Shown here piece by piece: positions 33,498 through 47,300 of a stretch of DNA of 64,000 bases. The DNA is from Labyrinthula sp. Ha (taxonomy: Eukaryota; Sar; Bigyra; Labyrinthulida; Labyrinthulaceae), in assembly GCA_015227615.1 (NCBI GenBank), contig JAALGZ010000008.1, positions 1,514,478 to 1,578,477 on the forward strand, written 5' to 3'. Every line of letters starts with the position of its first letter. Positions within the stretch are counted from its first letter, which is position 1. The notes below the pieces were generated by a model. That model was given only the letters and a program-made list of their open reading frames with translations, was not told the DNA's origin and did not search any database. A program made the position numbers and the translations under genes.

Positions 33498-36400
33498 TGC
33501 TTTTTTCTCTAATGCTTTTAACCTTTTACTTTCCTAGCTTGATAAGTTTTGATTATATAAATATGACATAAACTACGGTACAATATGGGAATTTCTATGC
33601 AGTGTTCGAGATCAAGAATGTGTGTAGCTACATATGTTTGGGATTTGATTCTTATCTCCTGAACTTTATTTTGGGCACCAGTAATGTCATATTGTGTAAC
33701 ATGAAAAGTGCATTATAGCATAATGACAAGAAGAAATAAAACTGAAATTTAAAAACATTTCCAAATGAACTGAAAGGCAATAGTCAAAGGCTTAAATGAT
33801 CTCTAAGTGAAAAAGAGCAAATTTAAAAACACGATGAAGAGTTATATGTAGTTAAGTAGATACAGCTTTAAATATACTTTGTTACCTTTAATCTCATATT
33901 TCTGTTGATGTAAGATATTCAATTCAAACAAGATCCTTTCCAAACCTGACTTGAGCGAATCATGTGGTTCATAGCTGTTAAGTTTAGAAATATCATCAAT
34001 TGGTACAAGTTTGAGTTTCTTGGGTCTTAAATGTGCTCAAACCAAGCTAGTTTATTTCTATTATACCATGTTCAGCCTGAATGTAACTTTACTTGAACAT
34101 CTGAGAAATCCATGAGAGAGGATGGCAATAAGTAAGATATTGAAAATTTCTAGATATAAAAGTACAGTTAAACAACTTTAAACCTATATATCTATCCCTA
34201 CATCTATTTTTTCTGAGCCACTCAAGAACTACTTTGGAAAATCATCCCCATCCACCTTTCTATTTAAAACTGAAACATAACTCCTAAAATAATTAATAAA
34301 AAACTTTATGGTAATTTTATTGAGATCTCGCATTTACCTTTTCATGAAATCAGCAATGAAATATTTAAAATTGTTTAATAATTAAGAAAGTATTCACAAA
34401 TTTTATGTGTGTCACTAGTCACAGTATAAAGACCATCACTTGGTAAAAGTCTAAAGCTAAGCTACACTGTGTCAGTTCTACCTATTAGCCATCTTATTTC
34501 TAGTTAACTATTTACAAACTAAAACATCTACACATGCAAGCATAAAACTTTGCTCAGCAGATTATGCATGTTTGGCTCCTTTGTAAAATGTTCACTCAAT
34601 ACTTGAGTCATGAGGCGGGGTAGTTTCACAGCAATATTAATACTGAAACAAACACATGAAATAGAATAAGCCCTAAGCTAATAAGTAAAATTTTCCCAGA
34701 CTAACTTTTATCAGACAATTGAGCTAATTTACCAAGTTTCGTTATGAACGGAACTAGAGTCAGTTTCTTAAGAATATATATATATATATATACATTCCTG
34801 GAGTTCTATTCTAATACAAAGTATTATTAATAATGAAACTATCTACGTATGAACTCTCGTGACGATGGCTAATAATCAATAACTACTATAAGTTAGGAAT
34901 ACAATAATATCGCAGTGGGTTCTAGATTTCGTGATATCTTTCCCAACTTCGCTAGTTTTAAGTTCTTACAAACGTTAAAATTCTTGCTAGAATCCATAAT
35001 TATATGTCAAGGTCAAAGTTCCTCATTCGGCAAATTTCTTATGACCTACTTTGTACAAGCTAGTGGCTCATGAAATATGAAATTACCTTAAAAATATCAG
35101 TTTTCTGCTTTCTGTTCACTGGTATAACTTCGTATTAATATATAATTAACATTATAAATTTCAATCTAGTAGAAAAACTCTTGAATTGGATCTTCAAGAT
35201 TATAGTTTTTCTTCAAGAACTGAAATATTTACCGTAGAGATAGTTCTACCAGGTTTGTTCAGTTATTAGGTCTAAAGACACCTGTTTGGGCCTTGGAGGA
35301 GAGTTTTTTTTAGTTTTAACAGATTTAATATAAGATAGTGCAACTGTGAAGAGCCTATTAAATACTCTAAAGAAGCAGGAAAATTTTGTTGTGATATCAA
35401 TGAGGAATGTGTAACAGGGCCCACTCAAGGATTATCTAATCCATGAACCCTCTGAGATAATAGTCTTCAAGAATGTTAACATCCTATAAATAAACATTCA
35501 ACCAGTAAACAATTTTCTCCTCGAAACTTGTTGAAATAATTGAGATTTCTAAGTTAATGTCATTGCTTAAATATAGAAAACAGATTAACAGTAGCTTGTC
35601 ATGTTTCCCGAAAATTAAATGGTTAACATACAACAGAACCAAATCCAAAACAAATCCTCAAAAAATACTTAGACTATAAATTATTGTGAAATTAAGTTAA
35701 GGCTTAGAAATACCCTGACTCTCAATACACCTCTCCGAGAATTTACCGCATATCGAAGAACAAAACAGAATATGTTCCTTGGGCTTTTCTAATTATCAAC
35801 TCCAGTTGTATTGGTATACAGAGAAAAAAATATATATTCTTATCTCGACTTCAATATTATTTAAGGTTGCTAGGAAGAAATTAACATAATGGCAATTTTT
35901 TGGCTCTTCTCCTTTCTTTCAGGAGTACTAATCCATAAAGATATCAAATTCTGTATAATAATTCATGAAAGGGCTACACAACTGAGCAAGAGATCTTGAC
36001 CAGAAGCCAATTACAATAATGTGGTTCTGTTAGGGTAAAAACTAATGGAATAAGGAAGTATTGACAAAACTTTTAATCTTATACAGAAGAACTAGAGGCT
36101 AAAATAAATTCTTCAAGAGAATATACGAATCCTCAATCATTGCTTTTGATCAAGAAGGGAAAGTAATAAAAAACAAAACTTGCTTAGCTAGAATACTTAA
36201 GCAGTTGACTATATGATATAAATCTCGGATAAAAATTTATTTGTTCTGGACGAACTAATGAAATTCAGATACTCAAAAAATGAGGCAAAGGCGATAACCT
36301 GAGTGTTAGGTTATTAATTGAAATGATTCAAGCTATCTTCAGTGACCAACAAGTCAACCAAGAGATAAATTACTCAAAAGAAGACTTGAGAGGGGTTAGT

Positions 36401-37685
36401 AAGCTCTTTAATACTTATTTTAAGTCTAGAAACTTACGTAGAACATGTGATACTATGTCTCCTTACTCGTATTGGGACACCCTTGGAATATTTTTTAATT
36501 CGCTATTAGCTTTGTTCTTTTATTTTTGTTATATCTTAGACAATGCCTTGAGATTGAATACGCTATAATTTCTCAAAATATACATTCTGTAAGCACTATG
36601 CTATTTAATACTGCTATGATAATTAATAACCGATTAATAAATGCAAAACATTAAGTTCTCACAATGGAAAAAACCAGAATATATATTTTCCCTTAAAGAG
36701 CAAACACGGCTTACTATGTATATCCTAATTCAATTAGAGAAAAATACAAGCAAAATATAAAACATGCATCCGATAGCCAATATGGGAAATGTTAACAATC
36801 TCCAAATGGGATAAATTTCGGCTCAGCTCTATTTTAGAGATGTAGTTTTGGGTCTTCTTAAAAGTATATTCATAATCTAAATATATTTTTGGTCACTTTT
36901 AAGCTCTGTTATTTTTCGTTTTTTTAAAGGGGCAAGCCAACATTTTCTGATGCGCATTAAAACATCTATTCATGAACCAAGACACTTATCAGCAAGAAAA
37001 ACTTAGAGAGGCCATATTTAAACTTAATGTTAACGTTAAAAATCTAAATTAAGTTTTTAGAAAAAGATATAGACGTATTAAAATTCTATAGCCCAATTAG
37101 ACTCCTTACCAATGGAATTTTACCTGCATATGACTTAAGCCAGTGTGAAATCCTTATCCAACGTTAGATTCAACTCACAGTAATATTCTGCAAATGGATA
37201 AAGACTTCCTTGAAGAAAGAAAAGTTTGATGTCTCTAATCATCTACGAATGACTTCTTCATTTTTAAGTTGTTTCTTTAATCTAATGTAAAAAAAGCGTT
37301 GAGTGTTGAGGTAATTTACTCCTATACTTTTTTCACCAATGCTATGCTATATATATATAATATCTATTTAATTATATTTCATGCAATAAATTCTTCTCGA
37401 GTAAAAAAAACTATATTAAATATATTTTTCATAATGAACACAATTCATATTTTTTTTACTTTATGGAATTCAAAATGGATATAAAGGAATTATTTTCTGG
37501 AACATATTATAGTAAAACAATATAAAAAAAAGAACAATAATATATTTATATTGCTTCGACATTCAATAAATCTAACTATAAGATAAATGTTTCATAAATT
37601 GAACTGTTATGACTTTTGTAAAATATTAAAATATATAATAAAATAGAATAAACTTTATACATTGTGTACCAAAAACAAAACTAAA
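33498..37685. other. No gene recognised
   Basis: AT-rich, with an (AT)n run at 34774-34792. Short frames such as 36323-36568 (+) have no motif. The part just before 37686 is extremely AT-rich. Confidence 0.5.
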
Positions 37686-38249
37686 ATGACAGATTCACAA
37701 GAAAAAACTAAATCAAATCTCCTTACCACAGAAAGACAGAAAAAAAAGGAAATAAAATTATTTCGTACACTACTCCTCTTGGACATCCTCTTCCTGAGTG
37801 TAGAAATATGTGTTGGATTTATTTATTTACCTCAAAAAAATGTCTCACCAATAACTACAGAGTTTCCTACTACCTCTCCAAGTAATGAACCAACTACAAT
37901 TCCAAGCCTATCACGAACACAATTTCCAACACCAGAGTTTTCCCTTTCAACTAATGAGTTAGAGAAACTATGTGATCTCTGTTTTTGTGTTGGTTATTTT
38001 TCTTTTAACGAGACTACTAATACATATTCGGCTTTTGACCTTACGGTAAATGAGCTTTTTATCGGGTTTTCAACAGAGTTATTACGTTCTATACTCGAAA
38101 ATGAGTTTTGTTGTGCTCCTGATGAAGTACTGCAGGAAATTTTTGTGAAGGTGGTCATCATTTCCAAGAGTATTGTTGTAATCATTAAATTAACTTCACC
38201 TTTTAGTTTATGTTTTAACATTAAATTCAATTCTTATAGAAGACAATAA
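37686..38249 (+). CDS. Single-pass membrane protein with Pro/Thr stalk and Cys cluster (family member 3)
   Basis: 187 residues from the ATG at 37686 (context CTAAAATGACAG). A basic N-terminus (1-24) is followed by one hydrophobic helix (about 25-48) ending FIYLP. A Pro/Ser/Thr stalk follows (55-85), then C96-x2-C99-x-C101, a Phe/Thr/Asn-rich segment, a CC pair (142-143, reading CCAPDE) and a Lys/Ile-rich end. The helix matches the gene at 39511 closely (LL.L.I.FL..E...G.I.LP.KN). The C-x2-C-x-C...CCA pattern matches the genes at 4670 and 6840, so it links the two halves of the family. Probably a signal-anchored surface protein (inference). Function unknown. A second hydrophobic stretch near 152-168 may be a membrane segment or a read-through of a lost splice site. 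Confidence 0.65.
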   Translation: MTDSQEKTKSNLLTTERQKKKEIKLFRTLLLLDILFLSVEICVGFIYLPQKNVSPITTEFPTTSPSNEPTTIPSLSRTQFPTPEFSLSTNELEKLCDLCFCVGYFSFNETTNTYSAFDLTVNELFIGFSTELLRSILENEFCCAPDEVLQEIFVKVVIISKSIVVIIKLTSPFSLCFNIKFNSYRRQ

Positions 38250-39510
38250 ACTTCTTCAGTTTTAAATTAAGGCCCTAGTTTCTAGATAGCTTACAAATAC
38301 TGTTAAGAATAATACTCTATCTTAAATAAGTTCAATACAAAAAAAACACCTAAAGTCATAGATTAAGATTTATTCTAAGTAGAAAGTCATATTCCAATCT
38401 TATAAGTACTTCTGTTTCATAGCACAACCACCTGAAGTTTTCCAGTTATAAAATATTTGGTTGAAATAAAATATTCCAGAAGAATACTAGCTATAAATTA
38501 TTTTGTTACCAGAAAAAAACGAAGATAACTAGCTTTTTATTTCTGAATCAAGTAGAGGAACTGGTATTCTTCACACAATAGAAATCCATTGTATTTACTC
38601 TTTTCATCATTTTTAAGTATAGTATTTATTGCTATAGCCTAATCACTGCTTCAAGCTAATTGCTCCAATTTGTACAAGAATTCATTTTTTAATATTCTGG
38701 CAAAATCCTATACAGCCCTTTCAAAGTATTCAACCTATATTTTTTGGTTCCAAAATTCAAATGTGTGTTCATCAAGTTTTTATGTATATTGCTCATATGT
38801 TTTTCTTTTCTTATTATTAAAAGTTATCACACTTCAGCATTCACATTATTTTCCTCTCTTGATTTTCTTTTTTATCAATATGAGTTTTTATAGTCTGAAC
38901 AAACTTAAAGTACCTTTTAGTCTAATAGTTTCACTCAAATAATGTCTTAGCATTTCTTCATCATGTTAACTTTGCATTGAAGAGATAAACCAAGTTTATT
39001 ACAAATAAATGAATATGTTAAACTGCTCTGCAAAGACACCAAGTTTAATATCATTCTCTTTTAATTTGATAGAAGCTATTCATATAACCTTAGCTACTGT
39101 GTAAGTAATGTTCTTGAATAATAAATAGCTTGATATTATATTTTTTGTTAATCTTGTCTTTTCCTTCATTCTAAAATATATATTTTACGTTTATGAATGA
39201 AATAAAAATATTTATACACTGTTTATGTAAAACAGCAAAAGGTTCTTTTCTTTATCATATTCGGGAGATAACAGAATATATAAATAAATATTTACATAAA
39301 ACTAAAGTTTACTCGTCCTAAGTAAACAATCATCTTATTTATTATAATATTGGGTTTTTCCAAATATTAATCGGTTCTTTTTTCATGTACTGTTCCAGAA
39401 TAACATTATTTTTTTATGTGTGGTTTGTTCAATATAAATGTTCCAGCTTTGAAAGCGGATAAAAAACAAACTGTTTATTTCAACCAATAAAAACATATCT
39501 AATTAATAAA
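38250..39510. other. No gene recognised
   Basis: AT-rich spacer. The + strand frame 38670-38942 is hydrophobic and low complexity, and I do not support it as a gene. Confidence 0.5.
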
Positions 39511-39945
39511 ATGAAACCTCCAAGAGCAAGAGATATACAAAAAACTTCAGTATTTTCTGTAAGACAAGTGAAAAACACTATAGAAATTGCGGAAAGAGAG
39601 TCAAGATTGTTCAAATTGCTCATTCTGTTGAATATAAGTTTCCTCATCATTGAACTAACTCTTGGCTATATCTTTTTACCTTCAAAAAATACACCTTTTT
39701 TAAGCCCCACAATATCTCCTACGTTCACTACAACCAATCAACCTAGTTTTGTTCCTACATCATCCCCTACAGCTTCTCCAACAAATAAACCCACAATATC
39801 TCCTACGTATTCTCCAACTAATCAACCCAGCCTTTACCCTACAACATTCCCAACAGCATTTCCTACAGATTTCCCAACAGCACATCCAACAAGCTCCCCT
39901 ACAGATGTTCCTAGGATTGGAATATCATTGACTGAAGATCAGTAA
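39511..39945 (+). CDS. Signal-anchored protein with PT-x-x-PT stalk, lacking the Cys module (family member 4)
   Basis: 144 residues. A basic N-terminus, then one helix (about 34-56) ending YIFLPSKN, nearly the same as in the gene at 37686. The rest is a repeat of SPT/PT units (for example SPTASPTNKPTISPTYSPTN), the kind of stalk common in surface proteins of stramenopile algae. In member 3 the stalk is followed by FSLSTNELEKLCDLC. Here the matching ISLTEDQ is followed at once by TAA TAG. So the Cys-rich module is missing: either a truncation or a stalk-only variant. I found no Cys cluster in any frame just downstream. Start: first ATG, preceded by AATTAATAAA. Confidence 0.65.
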   Translation: MKPPRARDIQKTSVFSVRQVKNTIEIAERESRLFKLLILLNISFLIIELTLGYIFLPSKNTPFLSPTISPTFTTTNQPSFVPTSSPTASPTNKPTISPTYSPTNQPSLYPTTFPTAFPTDFPTAHPTSSPTDVPRIGISLTEDQ

Positions 39946-41018
39946 TAGTACTATGAAGTTATCAGAGTTATGTTAGTAGTGTTCAATCTGTTCTTAAATA
40001 TAAAATCAAAACACATAATAACCATCTCTTCGAATCCGTCTATATCTTAAAACCTATTTTCCTTGTTAACAGGATACAAATCTACGGTTATATGCTCTTG
40101 TTTCATGAAAGTTCCAGGTCTCTCTGCTTAAAATAATATCTAGTGCGCTGAAGTTTAATTTTCATCCCTAGCATTGTATCAAATTTAAATCTTTCTGTGC
40201 ACGAAAGTAGCCTTCAACAAAAAAGTTCATCATTATTTTCAAGTTTTGATGGTAATGTTCAGTTTCTAACATGGCATATTTCTCTTAGAGAGAGTATTTA
40301 GAAAATAAATTTATCTAATAGGTTTTCCCTACTAGAGTACTATCTCCATGAACCAAATATATAGAAAAAATCTTCTTATAGTGGGAATAAAGTAACTTCT
40401 CGTTACACTAAAACAAGTTGTATCATTAAACCTTCCATACACCAAGGCTCTTCAAGAGCCAATAATAGATTAGAAATGACATAGGAACATGTACCTCTTT
40501 ATGCTTCATCACTTATATTTCATCGATACAAAATTCGTTATAGGCATTTCAGGGTGGTACCTATTTCGCAGTATAATTTCCCTTGGGGAATTAAAGACGA
40601 AGTAATCTTAATTCATATTCTAAGAGAAAGTATTTGAAATATGATCTTAGGAAGAAAGCCAGTGCCAGGTTGTGTCAACATGTTCACTAAGTATTTAAAA
40701 CTTTCTTGAACATGCTTTGGTATAATTTCTTTTTCTTTGAAATTCTTTTCTCAGATACAGTGAGTAAAAGGTTAGAAGTAAATGTAACTCTTTTTCAGCA
40801 AAATTTTTTTAGTCATTTATTATGGAGGTTCCGTGACATTACCAATTGAGGCGGACGACCCGATCCTGTACGATCCTACCGTCTTGCTTACACTCCCTAC
40901 ATTAAAAATGTTGCTGATTTTTTGTTCCCTAAGTTAACATATACCTTGGGGTGACAGGATTACTGTTGTTCCACGAGCGTTTCACTTTATCCCGGTTCTT
41001 GTGCTAAGTTTCCCAAAA
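39946..41018. other. Mostly non-coding; possible upstream exon or remnant at 40799-41018
   Basis: AT-rich to about 40790. From 40799, after a pyrimidine tract ending CTTTTTCAG, a + strand frame of about 45 protein-like codons (GGSVTLPIEADDPILYDPTV) runs to a TAA at 40935. It reopens directly in the same frame and joins the frame starting at 41019. GC is raised here. This could be part of the next gene with an unresolved intron. Confidence 0.35.
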
Positions 41019-41704
41019 TGAAGTCCGGGGGAAAGAAAAAATAATAACAGGGATGATATTAAAGGTTGGATATGTGTGAAAGGTGCGACAAGGATTCAGG
41101 GACCCGTGTGTGACATAAAATGGCTTATTTTAATACATGGGAGGTTATTTGACAGTTTGGGCAGCCTTGGTTCCTATTACTTGTTTGGATATACTGGTGT
41201 GTTTGGAGTATTTTGCTATATTCAGCCAAGTTTAGGAAACATATTTTTCAGTTTGCCAAAATATCTTCAACTGGTTTTTCAAAGTATTTTGTTATCCACA
41301 AATGAGTTTCTAGTGCCGGTTTCTTGTTCAACTTGTTTTATTTTCTTTGTTCAACTCGTCTTGTGTTCTTTGTTCTACGATTTAGAAGTAGCGTATTTGC
41401 TGATTTTATTCTATCATGTCGCTAGCATGTGGATAATGTTGCTAGGTTTATTGGTTAGCAGAAAGTGTTCAAGGATCATTATATTTCAGGTATTTTTGAA
41501 AGTATCAAACGCTTATTCCTTACATCTCTTCATGTTATATTGATCTGTACATTCCGGCCTCTGTCAGTAACAGCTAATATTTTCGCATTCATTTTGTCTA
41601 CGATCTGTTTCTGTAGCATCTGCAGAGTTACTGGCTTAATTCTACTCGCAATCCATTGCGGGATATGTATATACTCGTTAGCAGTAGTTTTCTATGATTT
41701 TTAG
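41019..41704 (+). CDS. Possible multi-pass membrane protein, gene model uncertain
   Basis: An ATG at 41019 (context CCCAAAATGAAG) opens 175 codons. They have a charged N-terminus and then several hydrophobic helices. The frame ends at 41543, but a second hydrophobic frame from 41465 to 41704 overlaps it. A 44-nt GT..AG segment at 41446-41489 would join them in phase 1 without a stop, although its 5' end (GTTTAT) is weaker than the GTAT of the other introns. The frame is also open upstream of the ATG to 40938. The order W-L...G...FDSLGSLG, followed by helices, recalls the GPI-synthesis subunit Gpi1/PIGQ only vaguely, and I do not assign it. A decayed gene is the main alternative. Confidence 0.35.
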
Positions 41705-44339
41705 ACTCGATCTTAAGAGCTACAATCGTGCTGCGCACTCTGTAAGTTTTAGTTAAACCTTGATGAAGGGATTGGAACAAAAGAATTGTTACTTCAATGG
41801 AGCGGAAGTTTGCTTGAGAAAAATTCAATCTAAGGCTTTGTTTCGGCTGACTTTTGATATGCCTTAAAAAGCCTTTCGGCACCTTTTTTCCAACTTCTTG
41901 GAGTGATATCAGTATGTACAAAGGTTCATGCAAAAATTTTACTATTTCTATAAGAGCTTGCATTGAGCAAGGCCACCTAGCTTTAGTTAGGGTGCTTCAA
42001 CATATACTTTTCATCGGTTCGTAAATTTTAGAAGACGATGTGCACGCTGAGTAGAAATAAATTCAATTTTAGAAACCCAAAATGTCGTTTCTCTGGTTGT
42101 CCAAGAAGGCAAGAATCAAATTATTGCCTCTCAGATATTTTCATAGTTTGGATTCTATTAGATAGAGAGAGAGAAAACAATTTCGCAAACTCTATTTGTA
42201 GTCAAAGATAAATATCTATTTATGTTTTTTATACATTAATGATATTAACCAACACAGAGTGTCTGGAATTAAGCAGTTCACAAAACGTAGCTAAGAAGGG
42301 ATTCTACTGGAACTACAATCCGAGATAGTAAACGACAGGGAGAAAGTCGAACTAAACACCAATGACTTCAAGTCAAATTCTACAATCAAAATTAATTTAT
42401 TCCTCCAAGTTAATAAGTCGTGATAAAGAGAACGTATAGGTAAAATGAAATATTGTCAAATTAGAAATTGAAGCTATTATCTCCTCTAATAATTAAAGAT
42501 TAAATATTCTCATTGGAGTACAAGATCAACTAACTTGCTTGTAAATTTCTATCTGTTTGAAATTCACTTTTAAAACTAGTTTCTAGTTTCTTAATCTTGG
42601 ATGAGCTATATCAAATATCACTACTTACTATAGATTTCTCCCTTGTTTAGATCTTCAATTAACTGAATGCTCTATTGCTTTTATTTATAAAGTAGTCACT
42701 ACAGCATCGTATTATATTTCTCAATCAACATAAACAGTCACAAATATCTTGATGGAGATAGTTTAGACCAATCAGAAAAATTATACCAACATATACGTTA
42801 TTTTAGAAACTTTTCCTTTGATGTAATACAAGATCTTTAGGGGATATTTTTGACGAAACTCAATCTCCATTCGAGACAATATTCTTGGGGTAAAAAACTT
42901 AGATAAGAAACTATTGCTAAATTTGATACTAATAATAGCCAATTCAGGAATAGAAGATACCCATTTGGTATTTTTAATCAAGAGAAAGGTGGAACTCTAC
43001 TACCCATAGTAGCCAGTACTACATTTCTCTCTGGAGCAAATAAGTATTTCAATACCTAATAAATGAAATTCTTAAGGCCGCAGCTTATGGTTGAGAAAAG
43101 GTTAACTAAGAAATTTCTTCTAACACTTTAATAATTTCTTGGGGAAAATATTCACAATTGACACCTGAAAATTACCTAAGAAGTTCTTCAGAGAGAACAG
43201 TTCAGCCATTTTCCCTGGGGTCCATCAAGAAATAATACCACTTGGTGGCTAACCAGTGTTATATATTAGTTTGTTAATACACTTTAATCATTTAATTGAA
43301 TCTATATCTATTCAAAAATAGTAAAATTAGTTTTTTAGTTAATATAGAAGCTAAACAATCTATGCGATTATTGCATGGATTACCCAATAATCTGTATATA
43401 TTTTCATTAGCGCAAACGTGTATAATCAACCTTATTTTTCATATATGAAAAACTTGTAGTCAAAAACTAACTCCTAGATTACTATATATCCTTGAGAATA
43501 ATCACTTATTATTCACCAGAGACATTTGTTGCCTAATGACAATTATTTCATAATAGGAGTACATGATTTATGTTGACTGCTTAGCTTCTGAATTTGGAGA
43601 ATAATCAAAAAAGTCAAATGCAAGGTTTTTGTTTCATGTTTTATCGAAGCTTTATAGTTGCTTTGAGAAAGTTAGGCTGTAGTAATACTAATCAAGGCAG
43701 AGAGATACACTTGCAAATATATTGCAGGTAAAATATCATGATAGCAGGTCGTAATACTTGTTGAATTGTATACTATTGAGAATACTTTCATCCATCAACG
43801 AAGCCATTCCACTAACATAATAAGGTTAGATTCAAAGTAGATGAAATGCTATTTTAGAGCACTTATTTCCAATCTAGATCCTATTTCTCATGGGTCAACT
43901 TAGCAGATATGATAATATCCAGTTTCTCCGAATTATCTGGGCTTATCAATATCTAACACAGTTCTCGCGATCTATCAAAGCTTATAATAACCTGTTCTGG
44001 CGCCGATACGAAACTTCAAGAAAAAATCGTTGGAACCTAAATAAGGTGATAGTTCTCAAATATGATATCATATTGTTGTTTATTCCTTACTACGCTGCAA
44101 TGGATCTGAGTAGTGAAAATTTTTTGTTGAAATTAGAGTAGAATGAAATTAGAAATGATATCAGCAATATCAAGTGCCAAAAATTCTTCCAAATATCTGA
44201 AAAAATGCATGAGATTTCATCACATCATCATACTTATTATATCAACTCACTATTTAAATTTTAGTATTTCAAATTTGAAAAATGTTAAACCAGATAATCT
44301 AAGATTTAAGGTTCAAAGGCTTGAAAGGAGTTCCATGGT
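41705..44339. other. No gene recognised; adjacent short frames at 43890-44349
   Basis: AT-rich. Two + strand frames, 43890-44141 and 44143-44349, follow each other almost directly, each with an ATG and polar, protein-like content, but show no motif. They may be remnants next to the LINE that begins at about 44340. Confidence 0.4.
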
Positions 44340-47300
44340 GCGGGGATAGTTGTGCATAGTGACCTAATCATATGAACATGTGATCTTGCTCTCCTTAGTC
44401 CTACCGCATTCTGATTCTTGAAGTATATCTCCTTTGCCATTTTCCTGTGTGTTGGTGTTAGTTGCCTGTTCCATTTTTTTTGCTCGATTCATCTCTTTTT
44501 ATTTTCATTGCATTTTTTCTCGTGTCATCCTTCCTTGTCTCTCAGTAGTGTCTTAGCCCTGTCTAAATAACATATCAACATTGTGCGAAAGTCTTATTAT
44601 TCACGGTACTGTAGTTTAACTTCTACTTGTTACGCTGGTATTACATCCTCTGTTGTTCAATTTTACAAAATCGATAAATACTGTGATTTCGGTTCAAAGT
44701 TGTGATTTTACAAAATAGATAACCATTAATAGCTGCAACAGAATACGAATAGATTGAAATCTTGAGCAGTTGAAACAACACGGTAATCTCCATGTTGCTA
44801 TTGGACGCTGTCTACGAATCCTTGTCTGTTGAGTACAAGAAGATGGCCCAGTATAATTTGGAGAACCTGGCTGTCTTAGTCCATCTCGGATATGACCATT
44901 GGTCGCTGGTTTTTTTTGGAAACTTTGGAGCTGTCTCCTCATTTCAGTGGACCTATCTTCAGATTTACTGTTATTTGGACAATTTTGATTTGAAGTTGGG
45001 GTTTGGTTCTTAGCACAATACTTCAGATAATATCTAATTTGAGTTGAATTGCGACGATACCAATATTCTCAACTTTTTATCCCTAAGGAAGTGTTCTTAT
45101 CCTGGTCGTTGGATTTTGGTTCTCCTATCTTTGGATTATATAGCTCGGATATTTCTTGTTTTTTTTGAAAGATATCTGGTTCATCTCATTTAAGCATTAT
45201 ATCGTAGGTAATTTTCAGATGGAGAGATTATTTAAAAAGTTTTATTCTTCTTTTTCCACTGTCCTTTATTTTATGTTCCAGAGATCCAGATACCGGTCAA
45301 AAGGGTTTCAGTTCAAGCCGCTATGTAGATATAGCAGCTGCAAGAGTTTCATTTTTAGTTGTTGCTAACACTTGTTGTTGTTATTACTATTTTTCTGTAT
45401 GGAAGTGAATATTCCTGACACTGTTAATTTTGCTAGCCATTCAGTTTTATTTTCATTCCGCAAGTTTCAGTTTAGGAAAATGTCGTGTGTAATGAATTTT
45501 CTTTTTGTTATTGATGATTTAATTATTAGACAGCTGTAACTTAAAGTAGAAGAATTTGTTTGTGAAGGTTTTGATTCTTCACTATTTTATAAATACTCAA
45601 TAATCTTCGGATGAGAGAATATTTCAGACGCTGAGATATTGGTTGAGTGTGTATTCCTATATGTATTTGACTATGTGCTATACCTTTCTGCTTGGAGTTG
45701 TTCAACTTCCACTTCATTTTTCCTATATCTGGTTATCCTTTCACGGAGTATATTCAGATTATTTGTCTCACCTTGTACTATCACTAGCCTGTTATCTCTT
45801 ATATTTTCTTTATATTATTATCTTTTCTTCATAGATTGTAGAGTTTTACTCTTTATCCCAGAGTGTATATCTCACTTATTGACGCTGTAGAGTATTTGAA
45901 CCAGAACCATAAAATATACCACCACTTGTTGTACTTCTTGGCTTAGTGAGATTAAATTCGGATATGTTATATATTTTGTAGAGCTTGTTTAGTATTTATT
46001 ATCTCTAACCTATTGGTTTCTGTATCTATTCCGGAAGCGTTGAACACAGATTCGAGGTATTTGAACTCAGTTACCCCATTATGTTTTCTCCATACAGAAT
46101 TATATGCTTATCTTTGTCTATGTGTAGTTGGATTACATTCTTCGCGTGTACATGACATAGTGTTTCGCTTGCGAATTTATTTCTTACTCCGTCGTAAAAC
46201 CTTGACGTTCAATGACAATGTAAGGATATTTATTGGGGAAATACCGGTCATAGAGAGCACTATAGGATTTTTGCATCAGCCTATTAACGAATTCTCTGGG
46301 TGCTTTGCCGCTAACTATCATTAATCTCTTTATTTTCATTATTTCTACCGTTTTTATATTTATCCTTAAGATACGAGTTGTTTCTACATTATTTGCTTAT
46401 TCAATAAGATACTGGACATGTTTTATATTTCTATAAAAAGCTGAAACATTATTGGCAAATGTCCTGAGTTGAGTATTCTGATTGTTAAGGGATATATTCT
46501 GCATGATGTTTTCTCTTGCCTCTTATATTATACTATCTAGAGTAAGGGTAGAGAAACATTGAGAAGGAATACCTGCTACATAACTCCTTCGTTGACATTC
46601 GCTTCTTTAATCCTAAATTCAGCTTCTGTGACTCTGGACTTGGTTAAGTACTAAAATTATTTTATTTTATGTTGCAGATACTGTGACACTTTGTGTTTTA
46701 ACAGTGGTATTTCTATGACCTTTTTTTTGAAATAAAATAGAAATGTTGCTTGAAGTTGGTAAATATATATTTATAGCAGCCCCTTATGTGATTTCCTTTC
46801 TTTACTATTATTTTTTATACTTCTATCTTATGCACTGTGGAGCTTGCAGGTTTATATTCAGGATAATAATATAACAGATTCTGCAAGGTTGAATGGAGTC
46901 TGCTAATTATTATCTTCGTTATTACTTTAAAAGAAGTATTTAACACGATCATTGGTCTGAATTTAGCTGGATATTTAGGGTTAAGTTTTCTCTCCAATAT
47001 GAATGTTACTTTCATATTACAGAGGGTGAATTCACCATTCCTCTCTAGCTTCTCTTTTCTAAAGAAAATTTAGGTCATATCTACTTAGTGATTCTTGAGA
47101 TCTGTCTAGTACTTTAGCAAATGATTTGCAATCTTATATTCGCCTGTCCCTTTCTTGTACTTTAGATTTTTTTTTTAATTTCTAGGATTTCATGTATTGT
47201 TGGATGCAGTTTTTAATGTTGTGTTGAGCCAGTTTGGATATCTAACTGTATGAATATGTGGCAATTCTCTAATAACTCCTTTGGAAAGGTTCCTAATTTT

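Noticed and set aside
34774-34792. (AT)n run as a possible origin or fragile site
   Set aside because: Short simple repeat, common in DNA this AT-rich.
45639-46324. Hydrophobic + strand frames in the T-rich block
   Set aside because: They are the complement of the decayed LINE on the - strand.
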